DNA of 42,697 bases, taken from the IMG/VR virus record IMGVR_UViG_3300030106_006588, positions 26,432 to 69,128 of that record. One strand, written 5' to 3'. The notes under the pieces were generated by a model. That model was given only the letters and a program-made list of their open reading frames with translations, was not told the origin of the DNA and searched no databases. Of this stretch, positions 15,171-22,974 are shown piece after piece; positions within the stretch are counted from its first letter, which is position 1, and every line of letters starts with the position of its first letter. Made by a program: the position numbers and the translations under genes. This DNA is from a virus.

Positions 15171-15309
15171 ACCAAATACCGAATTACTCAAAGAGGATGT
15201 AATGCAAGGACAACCTAGATTTGTCGATGTATCCAAAGGCACTCTTACGTCAAAAACAAAAAGAGCAGAGGCTGTAAACAAAGCTACTTTAAGAAAAAAA
15301 AATAAGTGA
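15163..15309 (+). CDS. hypothetical basic protein, 48 aa
   Basis: The start is ATG 15163 because AAGGAG lies 5 nt upstream and the frame begins LRPNTELLKED. The body is basic (TSKTKRAEAVNKATLRKKNK). It overlaps the preceding gene by 8 nt. Extending the frame upstream would only add residues read from the other gene. Confidence 0.7.
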   Translation: MLRPNTELLKEDVMQGQPRFVDVSKGTLTSKTKRAEAVNKATLRKKNK

Positions 15310-15358
15310 CTAGATCTATTTAATAGATATAATTAAATTAAACAATTAAATAAATTTC

Positions 15359-15952
15359 ATGATTGATAAAGGTGGAATTTTAGTAATAGATGATTTTATA
15401 GATAAAGAATATCAACAGGATATAAGAGATTATTTGATGGGAGATTATGAATACAATGATCAACAGTTTCCTTGGTATTATATTGATGATGTAACAGCAG
15501 CATATGAAGAGGGGAATCAAGGTCGTGCTGGTCTTTCGCACGTATATGTTGAATATCTTGATGATAAATCAAGTGAAATAATTAGTGATTTTCATGATTT
15601 ATTTGTACCTTTATTAAGTAAAGCTTGTGAAACTTTACAAGTTCCTACAGCTAAGATTGTTCAAGGTAGATCATTCTTACAATTTCCTTTAAATTTAAAT
15701 AGTGTTGATGATGATACACCTCATATAGATCTTGATGAAGGTGAAAGACATATAGTTGTTTTATATTATGTAGTTACAAGCGATGGAGATACTATTATAT
15801 ACAATGAAAGAACAGAGTCAGATGTCTATACAGTTAAACAAAAAGTTACTCCAAAACAAGGAAGAGTAGTTATTTTTGATGGAGGGTTATATCACACTGC
15901 ACAACAATCTTTAAATCAAATTAGATGCGTAGTAAATTATAATTTAGCCTAA
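15359..15952 (+). CDS. 2OG-Fe(II) dioxygenase-like protein
   Basis: The 197-residue protein has the facial triad of the 2-oxoglutarate/Fe(II) oxygenase superfamily: H122-x-D124 in TPHIDLDEGERHIVVLYYV and H179 in GGLYHTAQQS, with Arg189 (NQIRCVVNY) to bind 2-oxoglutarate. The strands ILVIDDFI at the start and RVVIFDGG before the second His fit the jelly-roll. Cyanophages often encode such enzymes, with substrates mostly unknown. The upstream 49 nt are AT-rich with a short palindrome (ATCTATT/AATAGAT) that could be an operator. It is the last plus-strand gene of the cluster. Confidence 0.85.
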   Translation: MIDKGGILVIDDFIDKEYQQDIRDYLMGDYEYNDQQFPWYYIDDVTAAYEEGNQGRAGLSHVYVEYLDDKSSEIISDFHDLFVPLLSKACETLQVPTAKIVQGRSFLQFPLNLNSVDDDTPHIDLDEGERHIVVLYYVVTSDGDTIIYNERTESDVYTVKQKVTPKQGRVVIFDGGLYHTAQQSLNQIRCVVNYNLA

Positions 15953-15955
15953 AAA

Positions 15956-16108
15956 TTAAGTTTTTTTTGATTTTTTTCCGTGTGCTTTGTAATCCATAGC
16001 AAGACCTATAGCTACTGCCTGTTTTCTTTTCTTTACTGTCTTATCTCCCCCTGATTTTAGTTTGCCTGCTTTAAATTCAGACATAACTTTTTCCATTTTA
16101 TGAGGCAT
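15956..16108 (-). CDS. DUF6496-like protein, 50 aa
   Basis: KVMSEFKAGKLKSGGDKTVK followed by KRKQAVAIGLAM matches the DUF6496 pattern of small phage and bacterial proteins (KVMREFKxGxLKSG...KQAIAIALSEA). It is basic and about the usual length. Convergent with the oxygenase gene, 3 nt between the stops. No function known. Confidence 0.7.
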   Translation of the reverse strand: MPHKMEKVMSEFKAGKLKSGGDKTVKKRKQAVAIGLAMDYKAHGKKSKKT

Positions 16109-16128
16109 TTTTTCTTAAAATTCTTTAA

Positions 16129-16275
16129 TTATTTTAATTTATCTATGTTTTTCATAACTTTTTTATAAAGTTTAATTTTAATTTTTTTATGTTTTAAAAG
16201 AATTAATTTTGTTTCTGTCATTTCCTCACAATAAAAAATAATTGGTTCATTATGTAAACCTAAATCTCCACTCAC
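16129..16275 (-). CDS. hypothetical basic protein, 48 aa, GTG start
   Basis: A GTG at 16275 has a perfect AGGAGG 5 nt upstream, better than almost any other start here, so I call the gene despite its length. The protein MSGDLGLHNEPIIFYCEEMT... has a lysine-rich C-terminus (KHKKIKIKLYKKVMKNIDK). It sits 24 nt after the stop of the SR/RG protein and may be part of that operon. Confidence 0.6.
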   Translation of the reverse strand: MSGDLGLHNEPIIFYCEEMTETKLILLKHKKIKIKLYKKVMKNIDKLK

Positions 16276-16299
16276 AACCACCTCCTAAGAGATTAGATG

Positions 16300-17373
16300 T
16301 TAATCAATCTCTTGTAATTCCTTTACAAAATATGCTACTTCAGCTAAGTCATCACGCATTAAATTCATGCTTGTAAGTAATGAAATATTAACTTTACACC
16401 TTAAATCACACCTTCTTCCGCCTCTCCTACCTCTTCTTCCACCTCTTCTACCTCTTCTTCCCCTAGAAACACCACCTCTAGATCTAGATGTAGACCTTCC
16501 ACTTCTCCGACTCCTACTTGTATTAGAGCTTCTGCTCCTAGATGTTGATCTCCTGCTTGCACTTCCTGTTGCTCCCCTAGATCTACTACCACGAGTTCCT
16601 GCAGATCCACCTCTTCTTCCACCTCTTCCTACACTACTACCAAATCCTCTTCCTGCAGTACTAGACCTTCTTTTTCTAGCTAAAGCTTTTGCTTTATTTT
16701 GTCGTGCTGTTCTTTTTGCCCTAGATTGGACGGTAGTATATCTACCACCACTACCAGTTTTTCTAGTTGATGCTTCTTCTTTAGCCTTGGTAGCTACCTC
16801 GACTGCTTTTTTTGGAGTATTTGTTGTTTTAATTTGTTTTTTTACTTCACCAAGCTGAGTCCCAACGGTAGAGACTTGATCTCTAACTGATTTAATATCA
16901 CCTTTAAGAGCACCATACTGTTTATCTCTTTCTGCTTTATCTGCAGAGAATCGTTTATCAAATGATTGAGAAATTCCTGCAATTTGTTCTGATGTTGATT
17001 GTCTATCCTTTCTATATTGGTCAGCTGCCTCACCTGCTGCACTGGTGACTTGAGAGATACCTCTACCTATAGCATCTTGTGCTGCACCAGCTATTTTACT
17101 TAAACGATCATCTTTTTTCTCTGTCATAGGAGCATAAAAAGATGCTTGGGCTGATCTAGTGGGATCTTCAGTTTTACGCATTTCTGCTTTTCTAGCACCA
17201 ACTCTTTGAGCAGTACCTCCTACTCCACTACCTATATCTGATAATCTCTTTTTAACTTCAGCTCCATATTTACCAGACACTGGTGTTTGTGCAGCTGCAT
17301 ATCTTATCTGTGTGCCCTCAGTCATAGGGGCATAAAAATCTCTTTGTGCTCTTAAACTATCTCTTCTTAGCAT
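16300..17373 (-). CDS. SR/RG-rich protein with S74-like Cys tail, paralogue 1
   Basis: 357 residues. The N-terminal part contains FYAPMTEG and FYAPMTEK about 65 residues apart, then a coiled-coil segment (about 120-185, DKQYGALKGDIKSVRDQVST). Residues about 200-320 are low-complexity Arg/Ser/Gly (SRGGVSRGRRGRRGGRRGRR). The last 37 residues carry RCDLRCK ... DDLAEVAYFVKEL, a module shared with the next gene and with the virion-region protein at 36998. The SR/RG stretch is likely disordered and RNA- or DNA-binding. CDLRCK has Cys and Lys at the spacing of the S74 Ser-Lys dyad. The stop of the 544-aa paralogue is directly adjacent. Function unknown. Confidence 0.65.
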   Translation of the reverse strand: MLRRDSLRAQRDFYAPMTEGTQIRYAAAQTPVSGKYGAEVKKRLSDIGSGVGGTAQRVGARKAEMRKTEDPTRSAQASFYAPMTEKKDDRLSKIAGAAQDAIGRGISQVTSAAGEAADQYRKDRQSTSEQIAGISQSFDKRFSADKAERDKQYGALKGDIKSVRDQVSTVGTQLGEVKKQIKTTNTPKKAVEVATKAKEEASTRKTGSGGRYTTVQSRAKRTARQNKAKALARKRRSSTAGRGFGSSVGRGGRRGGSAGTRGSRSRGATGSASRRSTSRSRSSNTSRSRRSGRSTSRSRGGVSRGRRGRRGGRRGRRGGRRCDLRCKVNISLLTSMNLMRDDLAEVAYFVKELQEID

Positions 17374-19008
17374 TTATTTAATCTCCTTGACGAAGTATGC
17401 TAATTCAGCTAAGTCATCCCTAACTAAATTAGTATTTATTAATGGAGATATATTTATTTTACACCTGATATCACAACGTCTTCCGCCTCTTCTACCTCTT
17501 CTACCACCTCTTCTTCTAGACCCTCTAGAAACACCACCTCTAGATCTGCTTGTACTTCTTGATCTACTTCCCTGTCCCCTAGAACTTGAAGAACGTGTTC
17601 CGCTTCTAGAACTACCTCTTGATGTTCCACCTCTAGATCTGCTACCTGCACTACCTGCTGATCCACCTCTTCTACCTGCTCTACCTGTAGAACTACGACT
17701 ACTACTTGTTGATCTACCGAAACCTGTACCTGAAGATGTCGATTTTTTCTTTCTTGCTATCCTTGCCCTTGCTAGTGCCTTTGCTCTATCAGCCCCAGAC
17801 ATTGAAGGAGATGCAGTACCTGATTCTTTAGCTGCGTTTCTCGCTTTTGCCATTGCTCTAGCTTTAGCTGCTCCAGGACCCATGCCAGCTTCCATAGGGG
17901 ATTGGACACGAGGTTGTGGCCTACCAAGAGTTCTAACTCTACTAGATTGAGCAGAAGAACCTAAACCACCCATACCACCAGCTTCAACTGCTGCTCCAAT
18001 ATTACTGACCATATCACCAACACTAGGTGTACTCATAGAAGGGACATTAGATTCGCCCATAGTGAAGCGTGTAGGTTTACCTTCTAAAGTGCCTGCTTCT
18101 ACTTTTGGAGTAAATATTTTACTAACATTATCAACAACATTACCTACATTATCCGCTACACCACTTAAAAAATTCTGAGTTCTTTCCATAAGATTTGGAT
18201 TAGGTGACATTCCAGCTTGTTCTCTAAATATTTTTCTTCGCTCTATATTTTCTTTAGCTTTAAAATCTTTTACTGATAATTCAGACGTAGGTTTTTGTTC
18301 TCCTAAATTTCTTCTTGTCAAAACTCCATAAGGGTCTACTGATATTCCAGGTTCGTTATAAACTCTTTGAACTCCTCTCAAGGTACTAATACGCTCGTCC
18401 TTACTTAAAATATTTGGATTTCTAGGATCTGGTTTGCCTTTAAGATCAGTACCAAAAACAAAATTAGAGACTCTTTGTGTAATGCTAGGTTTATCAAATT
18501 TTTGCATTGCTCTTACATATGCCTTATCGTCTATATTTTTTCTTTCTTGTTTAGCTATTCTTCTAGCTTCATTTAATTGTTTTTCTCTTTCAAATGCTTG
18601 ATCTTTTTCGTAGTTTTCTTTTGCATCTGTAGATATATATCTTTTTATAGTTTCTGGCGAATAATCTACTTTATCTCCAAAGAAGTCAGTGCCTGTTTTA
18701 TAATCGAGAGTTTTTCTTTTAAATTTATCTATATCACCATCATACATTTTTTCTGCCATTCTGCTTTGAATATAAGTTTTTTTGTCAACTTTTTTTGGTT
18801 TATCAGTTTCTCTTAATGCATCTCTATAAGGGTCACCAGGATAACTCGGTGTAAAAGTCGAGTCGGTGTAAGACTTTACATTTGCTACTTGAACAGAGGG
18901 TGATTCTACTTTTAGATTAGATGTATCTGTATTTTCTTTATCTCCAGCAAATCTTGTTGTTCTTTTTTCAGCAGAAGCACTACCACTAAAAAACCCTTGA
19001 CTGACCAT
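17374..19008 (-). CDS. SR/RG-rich protein with S74-like Cys tail, paralogue 2
   Basis: 544 residues. The N-terminal 250 residues are charged and helical (KENYEKDQAFEREKQLNEAR) with many Lys. A middle segment (about 255-380) contains PNPNLMERTQNFLSGVADNV and small repeats. Residues about 415-510 are SR/RG-rich (SRGGTSRGSSRSGTRSSSSR). The C-terminus RCDIRCKINISPL ... DDLAELAYFVKEI is homologous to the paralogue at 16300. The paralogues abut with no spacer, which suggests tandem duplication of the C-terminal half followed by divergence. The N-terminal region shows no recognisable catalytic motif. It may be a virion or DNA-associated protein; uncertain. Confidence 0.65.
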   Translation of the reverse strand: MVSQGFFSGSASAEKRTTRFAGDKENTDTSNLKVESPSVQVANVKSYTDSTFTPSYPGDPYRDALRETDKPKKVDKKTYIQSRMAEKMYDGDIDKFKRKTLDYKTGTDFFGDKVDYSPETIKRYISTDAKENYEKDQAFEREKQLNEARRIAKQERKNIDDKAYVRAMQKFDKPSITQRVSNFVFGTDLKGKPDPRNPNILSKDERISTLRGVQRVYNEPGISVDPYGVLTRRNLGEQKPTSELSVKDFKAKENIERRKIFREQAGMSPNPNLMERTQNFLSGVADNVGNVVDNVSKIFTPKVEAGTLEGKPTRFTMGESNVPSMSTPSVGDMVSNIGAAVEAGGMGGLGSSAQSSRVRTLGRPQPRVQSPMEAGMGPGAAKARAMAKARNAAKESGTASPSMSGADRAKALARARIARKKKSTSSGTGFGRSTSSSRSSTGRAGRRGGSAGSAGSRSRGGTSRGSSRSGTRSSSSRGQGSRSRSTSRSRGGVSRGSRRRGGRRGRRGGRRCDIRCKINISPLINTNLVRDDLAELAYFVKEIK

Positions 19009-19054
19009 TTTTTCTTGCTAACTTAGCTTGCTGTTAGATATATTCTATCTTTAC

Positions 19055-19249
19055 TCAACAATCAAATATTCTAAGATCTTTCCTATATTCATTAAGTCCT
19101 CTTTCATAACACAGTAATTTAAAGTCCGATATGCTTATGTGGGGTGCTAATAACCTCTCCTCTTTTAAATCCACCAGAATATCATTTAGCTGTAGTAGCT
19201 CTTCTTGGTTAGATGTTTGTGGGAAAGAAGGAGTGATCACTACTTTCAT
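19055..19249 (-). CDS. hypothetical protein, 64 aa
   Basis: MKVVITPSFPQTSNQEELLQ is followed by a helical segment (LNDILVDLKEERLL) and a basic, one-Cys tail ending RIFDC. No family recognised. It lies between the RHH gene and the SR/RG gene on the same strand. Confidence 0.55.
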   Translation of the reverse strand: MKVVITPSFPQTSNQEELLQLNDILVDLKEERLLAPHISISDFKLLCYERGLNEYRKDLRIFDC

Positions 19250-19281
19250 ACAAGAACTTTTGATGTTGATCCTATTGTAAC

Positions 19282-19533
19282 CTAATCATCATTTTCAAAC
19301 CACGCAAACTTCTTCACTTCTTTATCATTTGCACCAACCATTGCCTGTATTAATTTAAGTTTTTTCTCAGCTGCTAAAGCTCTAGAACTCCAATGTTGTA
19401 GATGTTTATTTTTACCATCTAGTTGTGTCTCTAAAGCTATCTGAAATATTTGAGATGGACTTATCTTTAAGTTTGATTGTTTCCATTTAGCATTTAAGTC
19501 ATCGGGAACGGAAACACTTACAACTACTGCCAT
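19282..19533 (-). CDS. ribbon-helix-helix-like DNA-binding protein, 83 aa
   Basis: The N-terminal strand VVVSVSVPDDLNAKWKQ followed by ISPSQIFQIALETQL fits the ribbon-helix-helix (CopG/MetJ-like) fold: one strand, then two helices with the typical VPDDL pattern. The C-terminus is a helix with KKLKLIQAMVG. RHH proteins are small regulators or antitoxins that bind operators as dimers. No toxin gene is next to it, so a transcription regulator is more likely. Confidence 0.65.
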   Translation of the reverse strand: MAVVVSVSVPDDLNAKWKQSNLKISPSQIFQIALETQLDGKNKHLQHWSSRALAAEKKLKLIQAMVGANDKEVKKFAWFENDD

Positions 19534-19575
19534 CTGCTTAAATACATTCTATAAGTCAAGATAGCATAAAAATTA

Positions 19576-19773
19576 TTAATCACCAGTATTAACTTTAGTT
19601 TTAACTTTTTCTGTAATAACCACCGGTATTGGTTCACTTACTATGCAGTTTGTAACAGCTCTCATAGCATTAGCAAAATTTTCTGCATCATCCATGTTCT
19701 CAAATTGTGGAGCATGAGCACCTATCCTATGATCATGAACAAAAACCACGTAAGAAGTTATTTTAGGATTCAT
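19576..19773 (-). CDS. hypothetical protein, 65 aa
   Basis: Starts MNPKITSYVVFVHDHRIGAH. The middle ENMDDAENFANAMRAV is helical and the end beta (CIVSEPIPVVITEKV). Two strands and a helix suggest a ferredoxin-like small domain. An in-frame TTG start 11 codons upstream is possible but less likely than the ATG. Confidence 0.55.
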   Translation of the reverse strand: MNPKITSYVVFVHDHRIGAHAPQFENMDDAENFANAMRAVTNCIVSEPIPVVITEKVKTKVNTGD

Positions 19774-19820
19774 TAAATTTTTATTTACCTTATGCAACAG
19801 TAGCAACTTTTATAAGAATT

Positions 19821-19994
19821 TCAACTTATATAAAAAGGTCCTGACTTATAAAATTTATCTGGAGCTTCGGCTACAGTTTGATCTGCATCCTGATAGCCTG
19901 TTACCTTAATTACTTGACTCAACTGAGTACCATTAGCTTTTGATAGCACTGCCCAAGCTAGTTCTTTTTTGTTAATTTGATTTGCGTTTTCCAT
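19821..19994 (-). CDS. hypothetical protein, 57 aa
   Basis: MENANQINKKELAWAVLSKANGTQ... is a small helical protein with a TVAEAPDKFYKS tail. It starts with the AATTATG context shared by many genes here. Between it and the next gene (19995-20141) there is a short spacer in which I see no gene. Confidence 0.55.
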   Translation of the reverse strand: MENANQINKKELAWAVLSKANGTQLSQVIKVTGYQDADQTVAEAPDKFYKSGPFYIS

Positions 19995-20141
19995 AATTAT
20001 TTTTTATCAGCGTAATTCATTATGGAGTAGATATACTTGCATCGCACAAGCATTTGTACATAAGAAAACCACTGCTATTACTGATGTCTGGAACTTCAGC
20101 TTAGCAATGGCAAGGGTTCTTGAAAAGGTCTGTTATAAAAT

Positions 20142-20306
20142 TTAATAATCTATTAAGAAGTCATCATAATTAGTCTTCATTAACTGAGATGCTATAGCTC
20201 CGTACTTATAGTCACCTTCAGCCATAGCGTTGTAAACTTCATGTCTCAACCTTGTGTGGTGGACAGTATGATCATCCATAAAAGGATCAAATAAGGGATT
20301 AAACAT
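20142..20306 (-). CDS. hypothetical protein, 54 aa
   Basis: MFNPLFDPFMDDHTVHHTRL is followed by a helical EVYNAMAEGDYKYGAIASQLM segment and an acidic YDDFLIDY end. The protein is complete and well composed. No family recognised; downstream of the 91-aa gene on the same strand. Confidence 0.6.
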   Translation of the reverse strand: MFNPLFDPFMDDHTVHHTRLRHEVYNAMAEGDYKYGAIASQLMKTNYDDFLIDY

Positions 20307-20329
20307 TGGTAAAAATGTAAAGTGTTTAC

Positions 20330-20605
20330 TTATGATACATCAAAAGAGCTAGTTTCGAAACCAGCTGCTAATTCTGGTGGAGTATTTAGTGGTAAAAAAT
20401 GTGATCTAATTCCATTAAATAATTCAATAGTTTGATCAAGACTTAACTCTTGCTCACCATGAATAGTATCAATAAAAAGAGGATCTTCTCTTAATCCATC
20501 AATAGTGGAGAGAATACCATCTAATTTTTTTAAGATACTTGCATGATGCTTTTTTAAATCTGTTTTTTCTTTCAGTTTCATAACAAAATAGGTATGTATA
20601 TTCAT
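20330..20605 (-). CDS. hypothetical helical protein, 91 aa
   Basis: A helical protein (LKKHHASILKKLDGILSTID) with an acidic/hydrophobic middle (EQELSLDQTIELFNGI) and an AAGFETSSFDVS tail. The first codons are weak and the second Met (MKLKEK, 20581) could be the true start. No family recognised. Confidence 0.55.
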   Translation of the reverse strand: MNIHTYFVMKLKEKTDLKKHHASILKKLDGILSTIDGLREDPLFIDTIHGEQELSLDQTIELFNGIRSHFLPLNTPPELAAGFETSSFDVS

Positions 20606-20650
20606 ACTAAAGGTATTTATTCTATTAAAACACTTTTTTACAGTTTGTCT

Positions 20651-21427
20651 TTACCTAAGTGTTGAAACGTATTGATCTCGAAATGCTGCCATCTCTCTAC
20701 CAGATCTACCTCTTCTACCTCCTTCCATTCGTGATCTCCTCCTTGTAAAGTCTCTACGTCTACCTCTCCTTCTTCTCCTACCACCACCCCTTCTTCTTCT
20801 TCTCCTACCTTCTCCAGCTCTCTCATCGCGAGGGCCAGCATCCTCACTTCCTCTTAAGCCTCTTTCACTTCTTAATGAATCTCTTACATTATCTTTTTCT
20901 TCTCTTTCCATAGACCTCTGCTGTCTTCTCTCATCGGATTTTTCAAACATTTTTTCGAAGAATCTATCTCTTGCCATAGCTCTCTCATCAGGAGAAAAGG
21001 GAGCACGACCACGAGGATCAGATCTTCTTGATATTCTCTGTCTTCTTTCTCTTGGTATAGGAACTTCTCTTTCTGGCGGACCACCAAGTGTTGGGTCTTG
21101 GACGTTAACTCTTGTAGACTCCATTGTGGCACTTGGTTTAGATGGGTCAAAACTCGATGGGCGATCTCCTATAGATCTTTCTAGAGGTGGACTTACAGTT
21201 GGGATACCAACATTTCGTCTATCAGGAGTTCCAGTTAATTGTTGTGTTTGTCCTGTTTCAGGATCTCTCGTAGTAACTTGCATTATTTGCCTTCTTAATC
21301 CTCTCCTACTACCACGTTGATCTCTAAATCTTCCTCTTCTTCTCTTACGTATAGGACCAGAAACCATTCCTACATTTTCAGTAGGCATTATTGGAGATAT
21401 CGTAGCTCTTGGTTTACTTCTTCCCAT
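20651..21427 (-). CDS. arginine-rich basic protein, 258 aa
   Basis: About a quarter of the residues are Arg, in blocks such as KRRRGRFRDQRGSRRGLRRQ and GRRRRRRGGGRRRRRGRRR, with short Pro-rich stretches between. It lacks the Cys tail of the SR/RG paralogues but has a similar composition. It is probably nucleic-acid-binding and disordered, and could be packaged with DNA. Low-complexity sequence gives no fold. Antisense frames over the arginine region are shadows. Confidence 0.55.
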   Translation of the reverse strand: MGRSKPRATISPIMPTENVGMVSGPIRKRRRGRFRDQRGSRRGLRRQIMQVTTRDPETGQTQQLTGTPDRRNVGIPTVSPPLERSIGDRPSSFDPSKPSATMESTRVNVQDPTLGGPPEREVPIPRERRQRISRRSDPRGRAPFSPDERAMARDRFFEKMFEKSDERRQQRSMEREEKDNVRDSLRSERGLRGSEDAGPRDERAGEGRRRRRRGGGRRRRRGRRRDFTRRRSRMEGGRRGRSGREMAAFRDQYVSTLR

Positions 21428-21452
21428 TTAAATAAACAAACTTTTTATTATT

Positions 21453-21647
21453 CTAATCTGCCTCTTCTTCGATTTTAAATACAAGCAATTCTTCTCCAGG
21501 TTTAATGTCTCGTAGTTCTGGATGTATATTTTTGACTTTATCAAAATCATTTAAAGTCAATGTCATCATTCTCCAAGTAAAGGCAAAGGTGGCACCTGAG
21601 ACTCCTGCAAAGAATAATAAGTAGATAAAAATAGTTATTTCGTTCAT
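21453..21647 (-). CDS. small membrane protein, 64 aa
   Basis: One transmembrane helix at about 5-25 (TIFIYLLFFAGVSGATFAFTW) and a soluble acidic C-terminus (MMTLTLNDFDKVKNIHPELR ... EELLVFKIEEEAD). From memory, proteins with the TWRMMTLTLNDFD ... GEELLVF pattern occur in cyanophages; function unknown. The helix would place the acidic tail in the cytoplasm. Confidence 0.65.
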   Translation of the reverse strand: MNEITIFIYLLFFAGVSGATFAFTWRMMTLTLNDFDKVKNIHPELRDIKPGEELLVFKIEEEAD

Positions 21648-21687
21648 TTAGTTAACTTAAAATATATAATAATATTCTAGAACAGGT

Positions 21688-22842
21688 GTGGACAGAGAAT
21701 TTTTAGAAAAGTTTACTGAAGATGTAGCCCCTCGAATGGCTTACCTAGGAAGGTCAATGGCTGAGAGTGATATGGTTCGTAACTATTTAGGAGCAGATTC
21801 AGATGAATTAATACCTGATATGGCTACTCAACCAAAAGAATTCATGGAACTTAGGGATAAAGCATTAGAAAAAAAACATGGAAGAAGATTTGCTGATCAA
21901 TATATACAAAATAAATTAATAGGTCAAGGTGGAACTGGATCTGTATTTGAAAAACAAGGAGATCCATCAAGAGTTCTGAAAGTACAAAGAATAACAGACG
22001 ATCCCATGTTTGAAGAACCTGCAGTTGGGATACAACCTAAGTTTGTTGTAGATAAAGAAATAGATATACAATCACGAGCAGGTGAAGCAGGATTATCTCC
22101 TAGATTGCGTTCAGTTGAAAGTTATCCAATACCTAAAAGAAAATATCATCAGGGATATCCCAATCCTAGTAAGCAAGATGAAATTATGAATATTATGGAG
22201 ATGGATAGAGTATCTACTGTTGAAGATCAAGGCGGATTCGATGAAATTATTGATAGAAAAGTAAAAAATTTTGGATTTTCTAATTTTAAAGACTATCCAT
22301 ATAAAGGAACACAAGAACAGAAAGGTACATATATAAATAAAAAATCTCAGATGATTAAATCAGAGAATGCAAAGAAAGCCTTGGCTTTATCCAAATTACA
22401 TTTAGGATTAGCTGATCAAGGAGTAATTCATACTGATTTAGGTTATGGAGGTGAAAGAGCAGATCATTTAGTTTATGATCCATATTCTAATAAAATGCAA
22501 GCTATAGATTTTAATCAGGTACAAACATTTAAACATTCTAATAATCTTCATAAACATACTAGAAATCAAAATTTATTATCAGAAGAATTACAAGAGTATT
22601 CTCCACAAGCACAAGCAATGCACTTTCTAGATCATAAATCTAAATCTATATTTAATGGGATGATGGCTGTTGGAAATTCAGAGGAAGCTCATCTATATAA
22701 TAATTTATATAAAGAAGTTAGAGGTACTGGTGATTTAGTTGCTACGGAAGATTTAGTTAATCAAGGTCAGGAAATTATAAATAGACATACTATGAAAGAT
22801 GTAGATAACTTTCATTTAGATTTTTTAAAAAAACGAAAGTAA
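21688..22842 (+). CDS. protein-kinase-like protein, 384 aa
   Basis: A kinase-like fold is suggested by a glycine-rich loop IGQGGTGSVF (about 78-87), VLKV with Lys98, an acidic hinge NIMEMDRV (about 168-175), a catalytic loop VIHTDL (H248, D250) and an IDFNQ segment (D274) at the DFG position. Two departures reduce confidence in catalysis: the catalytic-loop Asn is not where expected, and the DFG Gly is Asn. It starts with GTG at 21688 because upstream residues are poor. It could phosphorylate host or virion proteins, or be a pseudokinase. It is a single plus-strand gene between minus-strand blocks, preceded by AT-rich DNA that may contain its promoter. Confidence 0.6.
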   Translation: MDREFLEKFTEDVAPRMAYLGRSMAESDMVRNYLGADSDELIPDMATQPKEFMELRDKALEKKHGRRFADQYIQNKLIGQGGTGSVFEKQGDPSRVLKVQRITDDPMFEEPAVGIQPKFVVDKEIDIQSRAGEAGLSPRLRSVESYPIPKRKYHQGYPNPSKQDEIMNIMEMDRVSTVEDQGGFDEIIDRKVKNFGFSNFKDYPYKGTQEQKGTYINKKSQMIKSENAKKALALSKLHLGLADQGVIHTDLGYGGERADHLVYDPYSNKMQAIDFNQVQTFKHSNNLHKHTRNQNLLSEELQEYSPQAQAMHFLDHKSKSIFNGMMAVGNSEEAHLYNNLYKEVRGTGDLVATEDLVNQGQEIINRHTMKDVDNFHLDFLKKRK

Positions 22843-22863
22843 AACAGCTAAAACGAAAGTAAA

Positions 22864-22944
22864 TTAATGCGGATTATAAATCCTCATAAGAATAAGAACT
22901 CCTATCACACCTAAAGTTACAAGCAATCCAATAAGTAATACCAT
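22864..22944 (-). CDS. tiny single-span membrane peptide, 26 aa
   Basis: MVLLIGLLVTLGVIGVLILM ends RIYNPH: one hydrophobic helix with a positive end. It is complete with start and stop and lies between the kinase-like gene and the zinc-ribbon gene. No Shine-Dalgarno is visible. It could be a real membrane peptide or chance. Confidence 0.35.
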   Translation of the reverse strand: MVLLIGLLVTLGVIGVLILMRIYNPH

Positions 22945-22974
22945 TTTTTTTAATAAGTTTATTAATTATAGGGT

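Noticed and set aside
16367-16858. Long plus-strand ORF of Leu/Pro repeats (163 aa)
   Set aside because: It is the antisense of the SR/RG-coding region; Arg/Gly/Ser codon runs give Leu/Pro runs on the other strand.
17387-17950. Long plus-strand ORF of Leu/Pro repeats (187 aa)
   Set aside because: Same cause: antisense shadow of the SR/RG region of the 544-aa protein.
20638-20847. Minus-strand ORF rich in Glu/Val
   Set aside because: Overlaps the Arg-rich gene in another frame; shadow of low-complexity codons.
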